Below, piece by piece: positions 8,963-17,012 of a stretch of DNA of 42,948 bases; the stretch's first letter is position 1, and each line of letters opens with the position of its first letter. The stretch lies in assembly GCA_964612465.1 (NCBI GenBank), contig CAZTDF010000008.1, positions 1 to 42,948 of the forward strand, in the 5' to 3' direction. The DNA comes from JAFGPJ01 sp964612465. Its GTDB lineage: Bacteria; Planctomycetota; Phycisphaerae; Sedimentisphaerales; Anaerobacaceae. The notes beneath the pieces were generated by a model. It ran no database searches. It saw only the letters and a program-made list of their open reading frames with translations, and was not told the DNA's origin. Both the position numbers and the translations under genes were made by a program.

Positions 8963-9475
8963 ATGAAAATACGAACCGGAATTCTTTGCAGTATTTCCGC
9001 CTTTCTTGTAGTAGCGGGCCTGGCCATTTCAGCAGGATGCGCTCGGAAGACAGAAGCGTTATTCACCAGACCCGAGCTTATTACACATAGCCGGCTGGCA
9101 ATCATCGGCCTGACCCCCGAACAGGAACAAATATTCATGGCCTACTACACCAAGGCTTTTCCCGGGCAAATTATTATCTTTGTCGAAAGGAAACGGCTGC
9201 AGGAAATCATCGATGAGCAGGATTTGCTGCAGGGAAGACTGAACGAGAAAATGCGTGCCAAAATAAAGGAGCTTTTCAGTGTCGAAGCCCTGATTATGTG
9301 CACGTATCATGACGGGACTGACGGCATCGGCATAAAGAAGCTGCGTATCCGGATTGTGGACAGTGCAACCGGAGCGATTGTCGGCTCGGTAATAACCGAT
9401 GGACGCGACAACTTCTCATACCATTGTAAGACTGCGATAAAAGCGCTCAAGGCGGACCTTCTGGGCGGAAGCTGA
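8963..9475 (+). CDS. Lipoprotein with CsgG/LpoB-like domain
   Basis: A 170-residue lipoprotein. The ATG at 8963 starts the signal MKIRTGILCSISAFLVVAGL, which ends in ISAGC. The mature part matches the pattern of CsgG/LpoB/GNA1162-type domains: VERKRLQEIIDEQDLLQGRL (the conserved region naming a repeat of E-Q), a helix, FSVEALIMCTY, then LRIRIVDSATGAIVGS. Such domains occur in outer-membrane secretion pores and in lipoprotein activators of cell-wall synthases. At this length it is a single domain, shorter than CsgG itself, so a pore is less likely than an accessory or activator role. The stretch 8602-8962 before it holds no gene that I can support. Confidence 0.65.
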   Translation: MKIRTGILCSISAFLVVAGLAISAGCARKTEALFTRPELITHSRLAIIGLTPEQEQIFMAYYTKAFPGQIIIFVERKRLQEIIDEQDLLQGRLNEKMRAKIKELFSVEALIMCTYHDGTDGIGIKKLRIRIVDSATGAIVGSVITDGRDNFSYHCKTAIKALKADLLGGS

Positions 9476-9503
9476 TATCCGTAGTTAATTGAACTAATAT
9501 GTA

Positions 9504-9854
9504 ATGATAAATTCCGGTTTTTATGTGAGGTGGATGATTCAGAATTGGAGCCTGCTAATGCTTATACGCAGGCGATTAAGATCAAACCGGAAGATGGAGA
9601 TGTGCATTTCCGAAGACCATATCGCCCGGATGTTTGACGGCCCGTCGCCGGATTGCAGCACTCCCCTTTATTATAAAGGCAACCTCTATGTTCTTGCCGA
9701 TAGAAAAGGCGGCGTAATAACCTGCCTCGACGCCCGAACGGGCCGGCAAAAATGGCAGGGCAAGCTGGGCGGCACCGCTCCCTGGTGGGCATCTATCACC
9801 GCCGGGGACCTGTTTATTCGCACAGCAAGCAAACTATTCTGCGTGAGCAATTAA
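9504..9854 (+). pseudogene. Remnant of a TPR / PQQ-propeller protein
   Basis: An open frame of 116 codons, but only its second half looks real. The part from about 9640 onwards encodes one PQQ/BamB-type propeller blade (PLYYKGNLYVLADRKGG, then CLDARTGRQKWQGKL, DLFIRTASKLFCVSN). In a different frame at about 9542-9606 the DNA encodes a TPR-like helix, AYTQAIKIKPEDGDVHF. No ribosome site or signal peptide is found. The two pieces look like ends of one or two larger genes brought together by deletion and then frameshifted. It is probably not functional. Confidence 0.55.
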
Positions 9855-10202
9855 CATAAAAGCTTTCGACAAGTATCAGGCCTTTTCATTATACAGTCAA
9901 AATCAGCCCGCGAGGTGCTTTGCAATATGGTATTACCTCCTTCCTTTTAATGTCCAAAAGAGGTGGTTAATCAAAAAAGCAAAGGCTTTGAATTCACCAT
10001 TATTATTTTTTGTCCTGCCGGATGATAAAAACCCACAGTTTACATTCTTTTTATATCAAATTAACCGTCTTTCCATCAAGAAAAATATCTTTCGTTCTCG
10101 AGGATTCTACCCTGTGTTTGAGGATTTTTTGATTGACAACAGTATGGCAATTCAATAAAAGAGACGGTCCAAATAATCTTTACTTTTTAGGAGGTATTAT
10201 TA
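9855..10202. other. Intergenic region before the exported methyltransferase gene
   Basis: AT-rich stretch without a credible gene. It carries a possible promoter near its right end (see 10133-10161) and an AGGAGG ribosome site 8 nt before the ATG at 10203. I see no terminator with a poly-U run behind the remnant at 9854. Confidence 0.5.
10133..10161 (+). promoter_or_regulatory. Possible promoter of the exported methyltransferase gene
   Basis: A perfect TTGACA (10133-10138) is followed after 17 bp by a weak TAAAAG (10156-10161). The leader would be only about 35 nt and contain the AGGAGG site. The -10 box is poor, so confidence is low. Confidence 0.35.
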
Positions 10203-11705
10203 ATGAAGCAGGCAGCATCTCACAAAACAGTCGGGATCCTGGCGCTAATGGTTATCGTTGCGCTCTCGGCACCCGCAACCGCCGGTACGGCCCGAAAAGG
10301 AATTTTGGGAGACTGGCAGATCACTATGGATTTCAACGGCCGGCAAATCGAATCGATTCTGTCGTTTTCCATGAACAACCAGGGCAAGCTTACAGGCCAG
10401 TCGATTGGTTTTTCGGTTAGCGAGCTTACAGACGTCAAATATGAAGGATCGCAGCTCAGTTTCGTACAGGTAAATCGATTTGGAGACCGTGAATTCCGCA
10501 GAACTTTTACCGGGACAATCGAACGCGGAAAACTCTCAGGGATCATGTCGAGCGACCGCGGAGAATCCAAAGTCGAAGGCAAACGTCTCAGACGGATGCC
10601 GATGGCGGCGGGAACGTGGCAAGTCACATTCAATGTGGGCGACAGGCAAGTCAACTCGACACTGGTCATCAAGGCCGACGATAACAATAAGCTCAGTGCG
10701 AACTGGCAAAGCCAATGGGGTCAGCACGAGATTACGGACGTAACGTTCAAGGCCGGCAAGCTGACCTTCAAGCGAACAAGCAAATTTCAGGACCGACAGT
10801 GGGAATCGAGTTTCGAGGCAACGGTCAAGGGACATAAGCTGACGGGTACGATCAAGTCCGAAATGGGCGATATGGCAGTAGAGGGCCAGCGTGACGGTGC
10901 CGCCTTAATCGGCAAATGGGATCTCGAACTGACATCGGATCGCGGCACCCGCAAACAGATACTTCAGGTCAACCCGGATTTGAGCGGGCTGTACGGCTCA
11001 AGCGCCATCAGGAAAATCGATCTCGAAGGCAAGCAAGTGAGCTTCAAGCTCGTACGCATGTTCCGCGACCAGGAATCCGAGATTACTTTCAAAGGGACGT
11101 TGAGCGGCAAAAAACTGACCGGCGAGCGGACCAGTTCCAGAGGCAGCCAAACGATAACCGGCCTGAAGAGAAGCCGCACACCGGCAAAGCAACAAAACAC
11201 CAATATTAAGAAGGCTTCCCGCAAGCCGGATGTCATTTATGTCCCGACTCCGCAGGAGGTGGTGGAAAAGATGCTCGAGCTGGCCGAAGTCAAAAAGGAC
11301 GACCTGGTTTATGACCTTGGCTGCGGCGACGGCCGGATCGTAGTGACAGCGGCCAAAAAATACGGATGCAGGGGCGTCGGCTACGACATTAATCCGAAGC
11401 GGATCAAAGAGTCGCTCGAAAACGTTGAAAAGAACAACGTCGGAAACCTGGTTCGAATCGAGCAGGAAGATATTTTTACGCTGGACCTCAGCGAGGCAAA
11501 CGTAATTACGCTCTATCTGCTGCCGAGCCTGAATGTGAAACTTATTCCGCAGTTGGAAAAGCTCAAGCCCGGCTCTCGAATAGTCTCACACGATTTCGAC
11601 ATGAGAGGAGTAACGCCGGACAAGGTCGTTAAGATTAATTCCGACAATGAGTATAGCGAACATACCGTCTATCTCTGGACGACTCCGTTGAAGAAGGAAA
11701 ATTGA
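10203..11705 (+). CDS. Predicted exported SAM-dependent methyltransferase with three N-terminal beta repeats
   Basis: A 500-residue protein; the start has AGGAGG 8 nt upstream. Residues 1-28 look like a Sec signal (GILALMVIVALSAPATAG). Three related modules of about 95 residues follow (about 35-129, 136-229, 236-322). Each has a G(D/T/K)W start, a strand with DRQ or DR.., a LTF/VSF strand, a KLTG-type turn and a closing EG or TG; they look like small beta-barrels. A linker leads to a class I methyltransferase domain at 343-500, with PTPQEVVEKML, motif I DLGCGDGR (371-378), an acidic D395 and the FAM173/ATPSCKMT-like tail LYLLPSLN and GSRIVSHDF. The SAM site appears intact. Either the protein is exported, where SAM is not expected, or the N-terminus is a membrane anchor. 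The amidohydrolase gene follows after 59 bp. Confidence 0.85.
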   Translation: MKQAASHKTVGILALMVIVALSAPATAGTARKGILGDWQITMDFNGRQIESILSFSMNNQGKLTGQSIGFSVSELTDVKYEGSQLSFVQVNRFGDREFRRTFTGTIERGKLSGIMSSDRGESKVEGKRLRRMPMAAGTWQVTFNVGDRQVNSTLVIKADDNNKLSANWQSQWGQHEITDVTFKAGKLTFKRTSKFQDRQWESSFEATVKGHKLTGTIKSEMGDMAVEGQRDGAALIGKWDLELTSDRGTRKQILQVNPDLSGLYGSSAIRKIDLEGKQVSFKLVRMFRDQESEITFKGTLSGKKLTGERTSSRGSQTITGLKRSRTPAKQQNTNIKKASRKPDVIYVPTPQEVVEKMLELAEVKKDDLVYDLGCGDGRIVVTAAKKYGCRGVGYDINPKRIKESLENVEKNNVGNLVRIEQEDIFTLDLSEANVITLYLLPSLNVKLIPQLEKLKPGSRIVSHDFDMRGVTPDKVVKINSDNEYSEHTVYLWTTPLKKEN

Positions 11706-11764
11706 GCGGCGAATAGATCCAATCCGGGCAAAGATCCCGCCCGGAATCTAAGGGAGGAATTATC

Positions 11765-12897
11765 ATGAAGGGACGTGTGTTTGTCGGGCTGGTTCTGTTC
11801 ATGATTGCCGGCTGGGTTTCATTGGGATTTGCACAGCAGGCCGATGATATTCGCGAGTTAAAGCTTCGTGATTGGGAGCCCCGTTCGATGCTCAAGACCA
11901 CCCAGAGCGAGGTCGAGAAACCGGCGTATCCGGTGATTGACGTTCACAATCACCTCGGCGGGGGCAAGGACCGGCTCACGCCCGAGCGAGTGAAGCACTA
12001 TCTTGCCGAATTGGATGCCGCGGGGGTACGCACTGTTGTCAACCTCGACGGCGGATGGGGCCGGCGTTTAGACGAGACGCTCGCCGCACTGGACGAGGCC
12101 CATCCCGGCCGTTTTCTCACGTTCGCGCTGCTGGATTTCAGCGACATCGACGACGAGAACTGGGGCCGGCGTGAAGCCAAACGGCTCGAAGAGAGCTTCC
12201 GGGCCGGTGCGAAGGNNNNNNNNNNNNNNNNNNNNNNNNNNNNNNNNNNNNNNNNNNNNNNNNNNNNNNNNNNNNNNNNNNNNNNNNNNNNNNNNNNNNN
12301 NNNNNNNNNNNNNNNTGGGGCCGGCGTGAAGCCAAACGGCTCGAAGAGAGCTTCCGGGCCGGTGCGAAGGGACTGAAATTCCACAAGACACTCGGCTTGC
12401 ACTACCGCTACAAGAATGGCAAGCTGATGCCGGTCGACGATCCTAAGCTGGATCTCGTCTGGCAGACGTGTGCCAGGTACGGCCGGCCCGTTATGATTCA
12501 CGTCGCCGATCCGGCCGCCTTCTTCACGCCGCTGGATCGCTTCAACGAACGCTGGCACGAGCTCGGCGAGCATCCGAACTGGCTGTTCCATGGTGAGCAG
12601 TTCCCCTCACGGGACGAAATCCTCGCCCAGCGCAATCGAGCCATTGTCAGGCATCCGAAAACTACATTCATCTGCGCCCATTTCGACAATAATCCGGAAG
12701 ACCTGGCGGCCCTGGCACTACGAAGGAAAACGGAAAACGCAAACGGCCACCACGTTCACAGGCGGCCCAAAGCAGTCGGGGGCCAAAGTTACGGGCTGGA
12801 AAGCCGAAGTATTCGTTCCGTACGAACTGCTCAAACCTTTGCAAAACGTTCCCCACAAAGCCGGGGACACGTTGGCGAGCTAATTTCTATCGCGTAG
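11765..12897 (+). pseudogene. Amidohydrolase (TIM-barrel), interrupted by assembly gap and truncated at 3' end
   Basis: An AGGGAGG site precedes the ATG. The signal peptide is MKGRVFVGLVLFMIAGWVSLG and the metal motif is VIDVHNH (H61, H63). The N gap at 12216-12315 is flanked by the same 55 bp; joining 12215 to 12371 restores the frame exactly (codon phase checked), giving GLKFHKTLG, VMIHVADP and FICAHFDNNPEDL, which match the central strands and metal histidines of the amidohydrolase 2 family. After about 12714 the expected remainder, roughly 90 residues including the terminal FGTD aspartate, is missing. Instead the frame runs through foreign sequence to a stop at 12897. The joined frame would be 325 residues. 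The gene is probably inactive unless the junction at 12714 is a misassembly. Confidence 0.75.
12161..12370. other. Assembly gap flanked by identical 55-bp ends
   Basis: Bases 12161-12215 and 12316-12370 are identical and enclose exactly 100 N. A 55-bp identity at two contig ends is what a k=55 de Bruijn assembly leaves. Removing the N run and one copy keeps the amidohydrolase reading frame open. No sequence is likely to be missing. Confidence 0.9.
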
Positions 12898-12992
12898 ATC
12901 ACGACGAAGGCATGAAGACGTCTTGGGACTGGGCCAGGGTCGGGTCCGGTTTTCACGAGTTCGAAAAGTACGGCACTTTAATTTTCGAGTAG
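12713..12992 (+). pseudogene. Fragment of a CBM9-like carbohydrate-binding domain, frameshifted
   Basis: Overlapping the 3' end of the amidohydrolase frame, another frame from about 12713 encodes GAKVTGWKAEVFVPYELLKP. A one-base shift in a run of four C near 12850 then leads to KPGTRWRANFYRVDHDEG, SWDWARVGSGFHEFEKYG and TLIFE with a stop at 12992. This is the terminal half of a CBM9-type domain (W.aE..vP..L, G..WR.NFyR, FH....fG.l.F). The front part of its gene is absent. It has been joined to the broken amidohydrolase and appears to be dead sequence. Confidence 0.65.
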
Positions 12993-13027
12993 GGCTTTAA
13001 CCGCAGCCCCTCTGCTGCTCCTGTGCC

Positions 13028-14509
13028 CTATTGAGCCACCGGGCTGTCCTCTTTCAAAACGTTGCCGTCAACGCCATAAAATCTGAAGGTCAACTTGGGC
13101 TTACCTTCCTGCCGGTCTATCGTCACGGCAAGGAATCCCCCGATCACATTCAGGTATCGGTGCTCGGGCAGCCTCTGATCATTGCTCCAGCCGCCTGCAT
13201 GTTCATTGCTGGCCGGGCCGCACGAATATTCCTTTACTCCCGTTTTCGGATCGACCGAAATATATTGCCAGTGGCGGTCGCCGCAGATTACGTACATGTT
13301 CTTCTGTTTCGAGATAAACTTCCGAAGCTCATTGCCTTCGTGTGTGAAATCCACGTTCGAGTGGTTGTCGTGTTTGTTCTTCCGGTCGGGGCCGACAAGA
13401 GGAGTCGGGCTGATTAAAATTCGAAACGCAGCGTCAGATTCCCGAACGGTCCGTTTGAACCACTGTTTCTGTTCCTTGCCCCATATCGTTTTGTCGGGGC
13501 CGTCAGGCATATTATTGGGGCTGCGGAAGTCACGACCCTCGACCAGCCATATCTGAAGATCCCTGCCCCAGCGGAAGGTACGCCATGTCCGTTCGCCCAT
13601 TGGCACCTGCTCCGGGAATACTTTCAATCCCTGCTCGAACGTAAAATCACCCATGAACCTGGTTTCCCTGCCGGGCCAGCAATCGTTCATCCACGTATCA
13701 TGGTCATCCTTTATGAAATAGCTTGCCACCTGTCGATGGAATTCCACGTTGGTCGGCAGACTGTACATGCGGGCCCAATGCCAGCGGGCCAGCGGCAATG
13801 TTTTGGCCAGCTTGTCGTAATAAACGATGTCTCCGGTATGAACAAAAAAATCGGGATCGAGCTTGAGCATGGCGGAATATATCTTGTAACCGCCACCGAC
13901 GACGTCCTGGTCCGGATAAGCCTGTCCCGTTGAGACCGTGAAAACCACTCGTTGAGGCTGATCGTCGCGTTGTGCGGTCCTAAATCCGCCCTCTACGGCC
14001 TGCCCTTTTTTGCCTGCCGGTCTTTCCCTCGATTCGGCGCGTAGCTGATATTTACTGGCGGGTTTCAGGCCGGACAGCAGGAACTGACGGGTATAATCGC
14101 GTTTCGGATCGACAGATTCCCAGCCGGTCATCCGCCATTCGGAAGCAGTATCAATCTTATACAGAATCCTGACCTGGCCCGGCGCCCCCGGAACGGCCCC
14201 TTCAATCGTCTCGATAGTCGAATCTTCGGGAAATTTTACAACGGGCACCAGGTCGGGCCTGCCGCTGCGTTTTGTGACTATTTCGCCAGCATCCGGGTCA
14301 CTGTAGGAAACTTCAGGCAGAGGCGCTTCGAAACCAACTCTTTCCGGACGCCGAGTCAGACGCGTCCAGACAATCGCCGAATTATGTGTCACCTCACCGA
14401 TCTTGATGCCGGTGGCTTGATACGGCCCGCCGGAAGGATTGCCGCTAAAAACAGTTACAGCAGATAAAAGAATTATTATGCCTGCCCTGATAAAAGATTT
14501 CTTAATCAT
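13028..14509 (-). CDS. phoD: PhoD-like alkaline phosphatase / metallophosphoesterase, secreted
   Basis: A 493-residue protein, normal for the PhoD family. AAAGGG lies 7 nt before the ATG. Residues 1-22 form a signal peptide (AGIIILLSAVTVFSG). An N-terminal Ig-like domain (about 30-175, HNSAIVWTRL...KYQLRAES) precedes the catalytic domain. Metal motifs include FFVHTGDIVYYD, FIKDDHDTWMNDCW and ICGDRHWQYIS. PhoD enzymes release phosphate from mono- and diesters outside the cytoplasm; here the signal looks like Sec and not twin-arginine, a departure from Bacillus PhoD. It ends 35 bp from the CBM9 fragment on the opposite strand. A strong promoter is predicted upstream. Specific substrate unknown. 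Confidence 0.87.
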   Translation of the reverse strand: MIKKSFIRAGIIILLSAVTVFSGNPSGGPYQATGIKIGEVTHNSAIVWTRLTRRPERVGFEAPLPEVSYSDPDAGEIVTKRSGRPDLVPVVKFPEDSTIETIEGAVPGAPGQVRILYKIDTASEWRMTGWESVDPKRDYTRQFLLSGLKPASKYQLRAESRERPAGKKGQAVEGGFRTAQRDDQPQRVVFTVSTGQAYPDQDVVGGGYKIYSAMLKLDPDFFVHTGDIVYYDKLAKTLPLARWHWARMYSLPTNVEFHRQVASYFIKDDHDTWMNDCWPGRETRFMGDFTFEQGLKVFPEQVPMGERTWRTFRWGRDLQIWLVEGRDFRSPNNMPDGPDKTIWGKEQKQWFKRTVRESDAAFRILISPTPLVGPDRKNKHDNHSNVDFTHEGNELRKFISKQKNMYVICGDRHWQYISVDPKTGVKEYSCGPASNEHAGGWSNDQRLPEHRYLNVIGGFLAVTIDRQEGKPKLTFRFYGVDGNVLKEDSPVAQ

Positions 14510-14565
14510 AATAGCACCCTTTAAAAGGTTCAGAATATTAAATAAAGAACATTTCCTGCAGCAGC

Positions 14566-14594
14566 ATTTTAGTACATTTCCGAAACTAAGTCAA
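14566..14594 (-). promoter_or_regulatory. Predicted promoter of the PhoD-like gene
   Basis: TTGACT (14589-14594) and TAAAAT (14566-14571) are 17 bp apart on the minus strand, both near consensus. The leader would be about 55 nt. The stretch between 14510 and 14706 is the divergent control region for this gene and the FG-GAP gene. Confidence 0.55.
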
Positions 14595-14706
14595 AAAAAT
14601 CATCAGTATTCCTTATAATATGAAAAGTCCCTTACTTTAATTAAAAAGGAAAATGGTTGTAAAAACAGCAACAAATGCAAATAATATCTCAATTAAAGGT
14701 CAGGTT

Positions 14707-16086
14707 ATGCTTAAAGTGAAAAAACACAAATGCTTTGTTTCGCAATGGTTCATATTTTGTATTTTGGCATCATTTAATCCATATACAATTCTCGTTGCGA
14801 AGGAAATGGATTTCATCTATTATGACACCCAGGACCTCGGTCAACCGGATCCTCAAGTACCTGTGATTCAGCCCTGGAAAATCGTTCACCTCGATCCTGG
14901 TTATGGAGGTCAGTGGATATTGGCCGCCGACTTAAACGCCGATGGCGCAGTCGACATCGTCAGCGCTGAAAACTTCAATAAAGATGATGTGCACTACACG
15001 TCCACAGCGGTGGCTCAAAACCTTGATGGATCAGTCTTGTGGCAATGGGGTAATCCTGAGATTGGCCGAAAGATCTGGCACCATGATGTTGCTTGTCAGA
15101 TTCATGATTGGAACGGTGATAGTAAAAGCGAAGTTGTTCTTTGTACAAAAGGATTTTTAGTTGAGCTTGAAGGAGCCACGGGGCGCGAACTAAGACGAAT
15201 ACCGATCCCTGATGAAGCAGCCGATTGTCTTATGTTCTGTAATCTTTCAGGCAACAGCCATCCAACCGATGTACTCGTAAAAGACCGATACCATCAAATT
15301 TGGGCGTATAATCGGCAGGGCAAACTGCTCTGGACAGTCAGGGATCCCGGCGGATTTCGAACAGCCCATCAGCCACTGCCAATTGACATCGATGGGGATG
15401 GACGTGATGAGATCATGGCCGGCTACGCCATGTTGAATAGCGACGGTTCTGTTCGCTGGATTTATAAATCAAAACAGGTCGATCAAGCCAAAGGCCATCT
15501 TGATTGCGCACGCGTTTTTCGGCAAGGTGTCTCTCCTGAAGACTTTCGTATTGTGCTGACCTGTTGTGGAGCCAATAACATTGCACTTATTGATGGAAAT
15601 AGAAAAGTGTTTTGGGAAATGTCAGGTCATCATTTTGAATCCATAGATGTCGGCCGCATAATACCGAACCATGCCGGGCCGCATATTTGCGTCGATATTG
15701 ACCATCAACCTTACGGGAAGAGTCCTCTTTGGGTGTTGGATGAACAGGGCCAGACTCTCGGCCGGCTTGTAACTGATTATAGCCGGCATCATTGCCTGTT
15801 AGACTTCACCGGAGACGGGATTGAAGAAATCATGGTTGCTCACAACGGCGGACTCTACGATCATCAAGGACGCCGTATTGGCACTTTCAATACACCGGGC
15901 GAGGAAATATCTGGGGGAACGATCAAATATGAAAAGAGTATGCTCATTGGCGATATGACAAGCGATGGAATACTCGACGTAATCATAGCCACTCCCTACA
16001 CTGTATATATATACAAGAACACAGGCGGCAAGAAATCCGGCAAGCCCGTCCGACTCGGAACCGAACCGAACTTTACACTATATTAA
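14707..16086 (+). CDS. Secreted FG-GAP/VCBS beta-propeller protein
   Basis: A 459-residue exported protein. The start at 14707 has AAAGGTCAGG upstream; an ATG at 14653 in the same frame would add 18 residues before the signal. The hydrophobic signal is CFVSQWFIFCILASFNPYTI. At least six propeller-type calcium loops follow: DLNADGAVDIV, DWNGDSKSEVV, DIDGDGRDEIM, DFTGDGIEEIM, DMTSDGILDVI. This layout resembles FG-GAP repeat proteins and the propeller of rhamnogalacturonan lyases of family PL11, but I see no clear catalytic signature and the protein is shorter than PL11 enzymes. A binding or scaffold role is the cautious call; PL11-related lyase is the alternative. Confidence 0.75.
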   Translation: MLKVKKHKCFVSQWFIFCILASFNPYTILVAKEMDFIYYDTQDLGQPDPQVPVIQPWKIVHLDPGYGGQWILAADLNADGAVDIVSAENFNKDDVHYTSTAVAQNLDGSVLWQWGNPEIGRKIWHHDVACQIHDWNGDSKSEVVLCTKGFLVELEGATGRELRRIPIPDEAADCLMFCNLSGNSHPTDVLVKDRYHQIWAYNRQGKLLWTVRDPGGFRTAHQPLPIDIDGDGRDEIMAGYAMLNSDGSVRWIYKSKQVDQAKGHLDCARVFRQGVSPEDFRIVLTCCGANNIALIDGNRKVFWEMSGHHFESIDVGRIIPNHAGPHICVDIDHQPYGKSPLWVLDEQGQTLGRLVTDYSRHHCLLDFTGDGIEEIMVAHNGGLYDHQGRRIGTFNTPGEEISGGTIKYEKSMLIGDMTSDGILDVIIATPYTVYIYKNTGGKKSGKPVRLGTEPNFTLY

Positions 16087-16203
16087 CGCTTAATAAAGCT
16101 TTGACCATAAAATCCGTTGAATGTTTTATTTTCGGTGGAACTTTAGACATCCTGACTTGTATAACACCAAAGAATCAATAGTTCATAGACTTTGGAATGC
16201 TAA

Positions 16204-16746
16204 ATGACCGAAGAGACCGGCATCATCAGGGCTGTGCTGGAAGGGGACACTGAGTCTTTTCGACTGCTCGTGCAAAAGTATCAGAAACCGATTATCAGAA
16301 TGATAGCTAATCTTATAAACGACCGGCATATTTGTGAAGACGTTGCGCAGGAAGTATTTCTTGCCGCATACAAGAAACTGCCGTCTTTCGATCCGGCCCG
16401 CAGCAGCTTTTCGACATGGCTTTTCACAATAACAAGAAACAAAAGCATAAATGCAATGAAGAAAAAAAGAGTCCTTTCTGTAAGCAATCCGCCGGAGAAT
16501 CCTGATTTCTCAGAACCTGCTGATTCTCTCATCCGGGATGAATTATTTGTCAAATTAGATCGAGCTTTACAATCACTAAATCCCGGACATAAAAGAGCCC
16601 TTGTTATGGCCGAGTTCGAGAACCTGCCCTACGAGCAAATCGCACAGATCGAAGGAGTCAGAATAGGAACAATCAAATCAAGAATCAACCGGGCAAAACA
16701 ACGGCTAAGGTCAGTCCTCGATGGGATAGATGGAGATATTCAATGA
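16204..16746 (+). CDS. ECF sigma factor (RpoE-like)
   Basis: A 180-residue sigma factor with complete regions 2 and 4: ICEDVAQEVFLAAYKKL and FSTWLFTITRNKSINAMKKK in region 2 (about 15-95), and LNPGHKRALVMAEFENLPYE with GVRIGTIKSRINRAKQRLRS in region 4 (about 120-170). It differs in sequence from the ECF factor at 3890 and is closer to the RpoE/SigW type. Its stop overlaps the next start by 4 bp (ATGA), and the third gene is signal peptidase I, so the operon couples a transcription factor to the export machinery. Regulation by the small membrane protein behind it is plausible. Confidence 0.92.
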   Translation: MTEETGIIRAVLEGDTESFRLLVQKYQKPIIRMIANLINDRHICEDVAQEVFLAAYKKLPSFDPARSSFSTWLFTITRNKSINAMKKKRVLSVSNPPENPDFSEPADSLIRDELFVKLDRALQSLNPGHKRALVMAEFENLPYEQIAQIEGVRIGTIKSRINRAKQRLRSVLDGIDGDIQ

Positions 16747-17012
16747 AAGACCACGAAGTTTATGAGTCCTGGCGACAAGAGAAACGTCAAATTGACGTCA
16801 GCCGAAACTTCACTGAACGGGTAATGAACGAGGTACATCAGTGTGAGCAGAGCAGGAAAATTCCACTAATAAAGATGGAGAGACTGATCGATCTGATTTC
16901 ATTTCATCCGCTGGCCAAGACGGGGCTCGTGGCGGCAGGCGCTGCAACGGGTATTGCAAGATTAATAATTATGATTAACGCGATTTTAAGCAATGGAGTT
17001 ATAAATGGATGA
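16743..17012 (+). CDS. Small single-pass membrane protein, candidate anti-sigma factor
   Basis: An 89-residue protein overlapping both neighbours (4 bp with the sigma gene, 8 bp with the peptidase gene). A charged N-terminal half (YESWRQEKRQIDVSRNFTER) is followed by one hydrophobic helix at about 58-84 (LAKTGLVAAGAATGIARLII). The gene order sigma factor then small membrane protein is the usual order for an anti-sigma factor, but there is no zinc motif (HxxxCxxC) and no family match that I recognise. The assignment therefore rests on position only. Confidence 0.6.
   Translation: MKDHEVYESWRQEKRQIDVSRNFTERVMNEVHQCEQSRKIPLIKMERLIDLISFHPLAKTGLVAAGAATGIARLIIMINAILSNGVING

Noticed and set aside
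10220..10687. 155-codon minus-strand open frame
   Set aside because: Antisense to the exported methyltransferase repeats.
11998..12591. Frames reading through the N gap on the minus strand
   Set aside because: Produced by translating N across a placeholder and opposite to the amidohydrolase gene.
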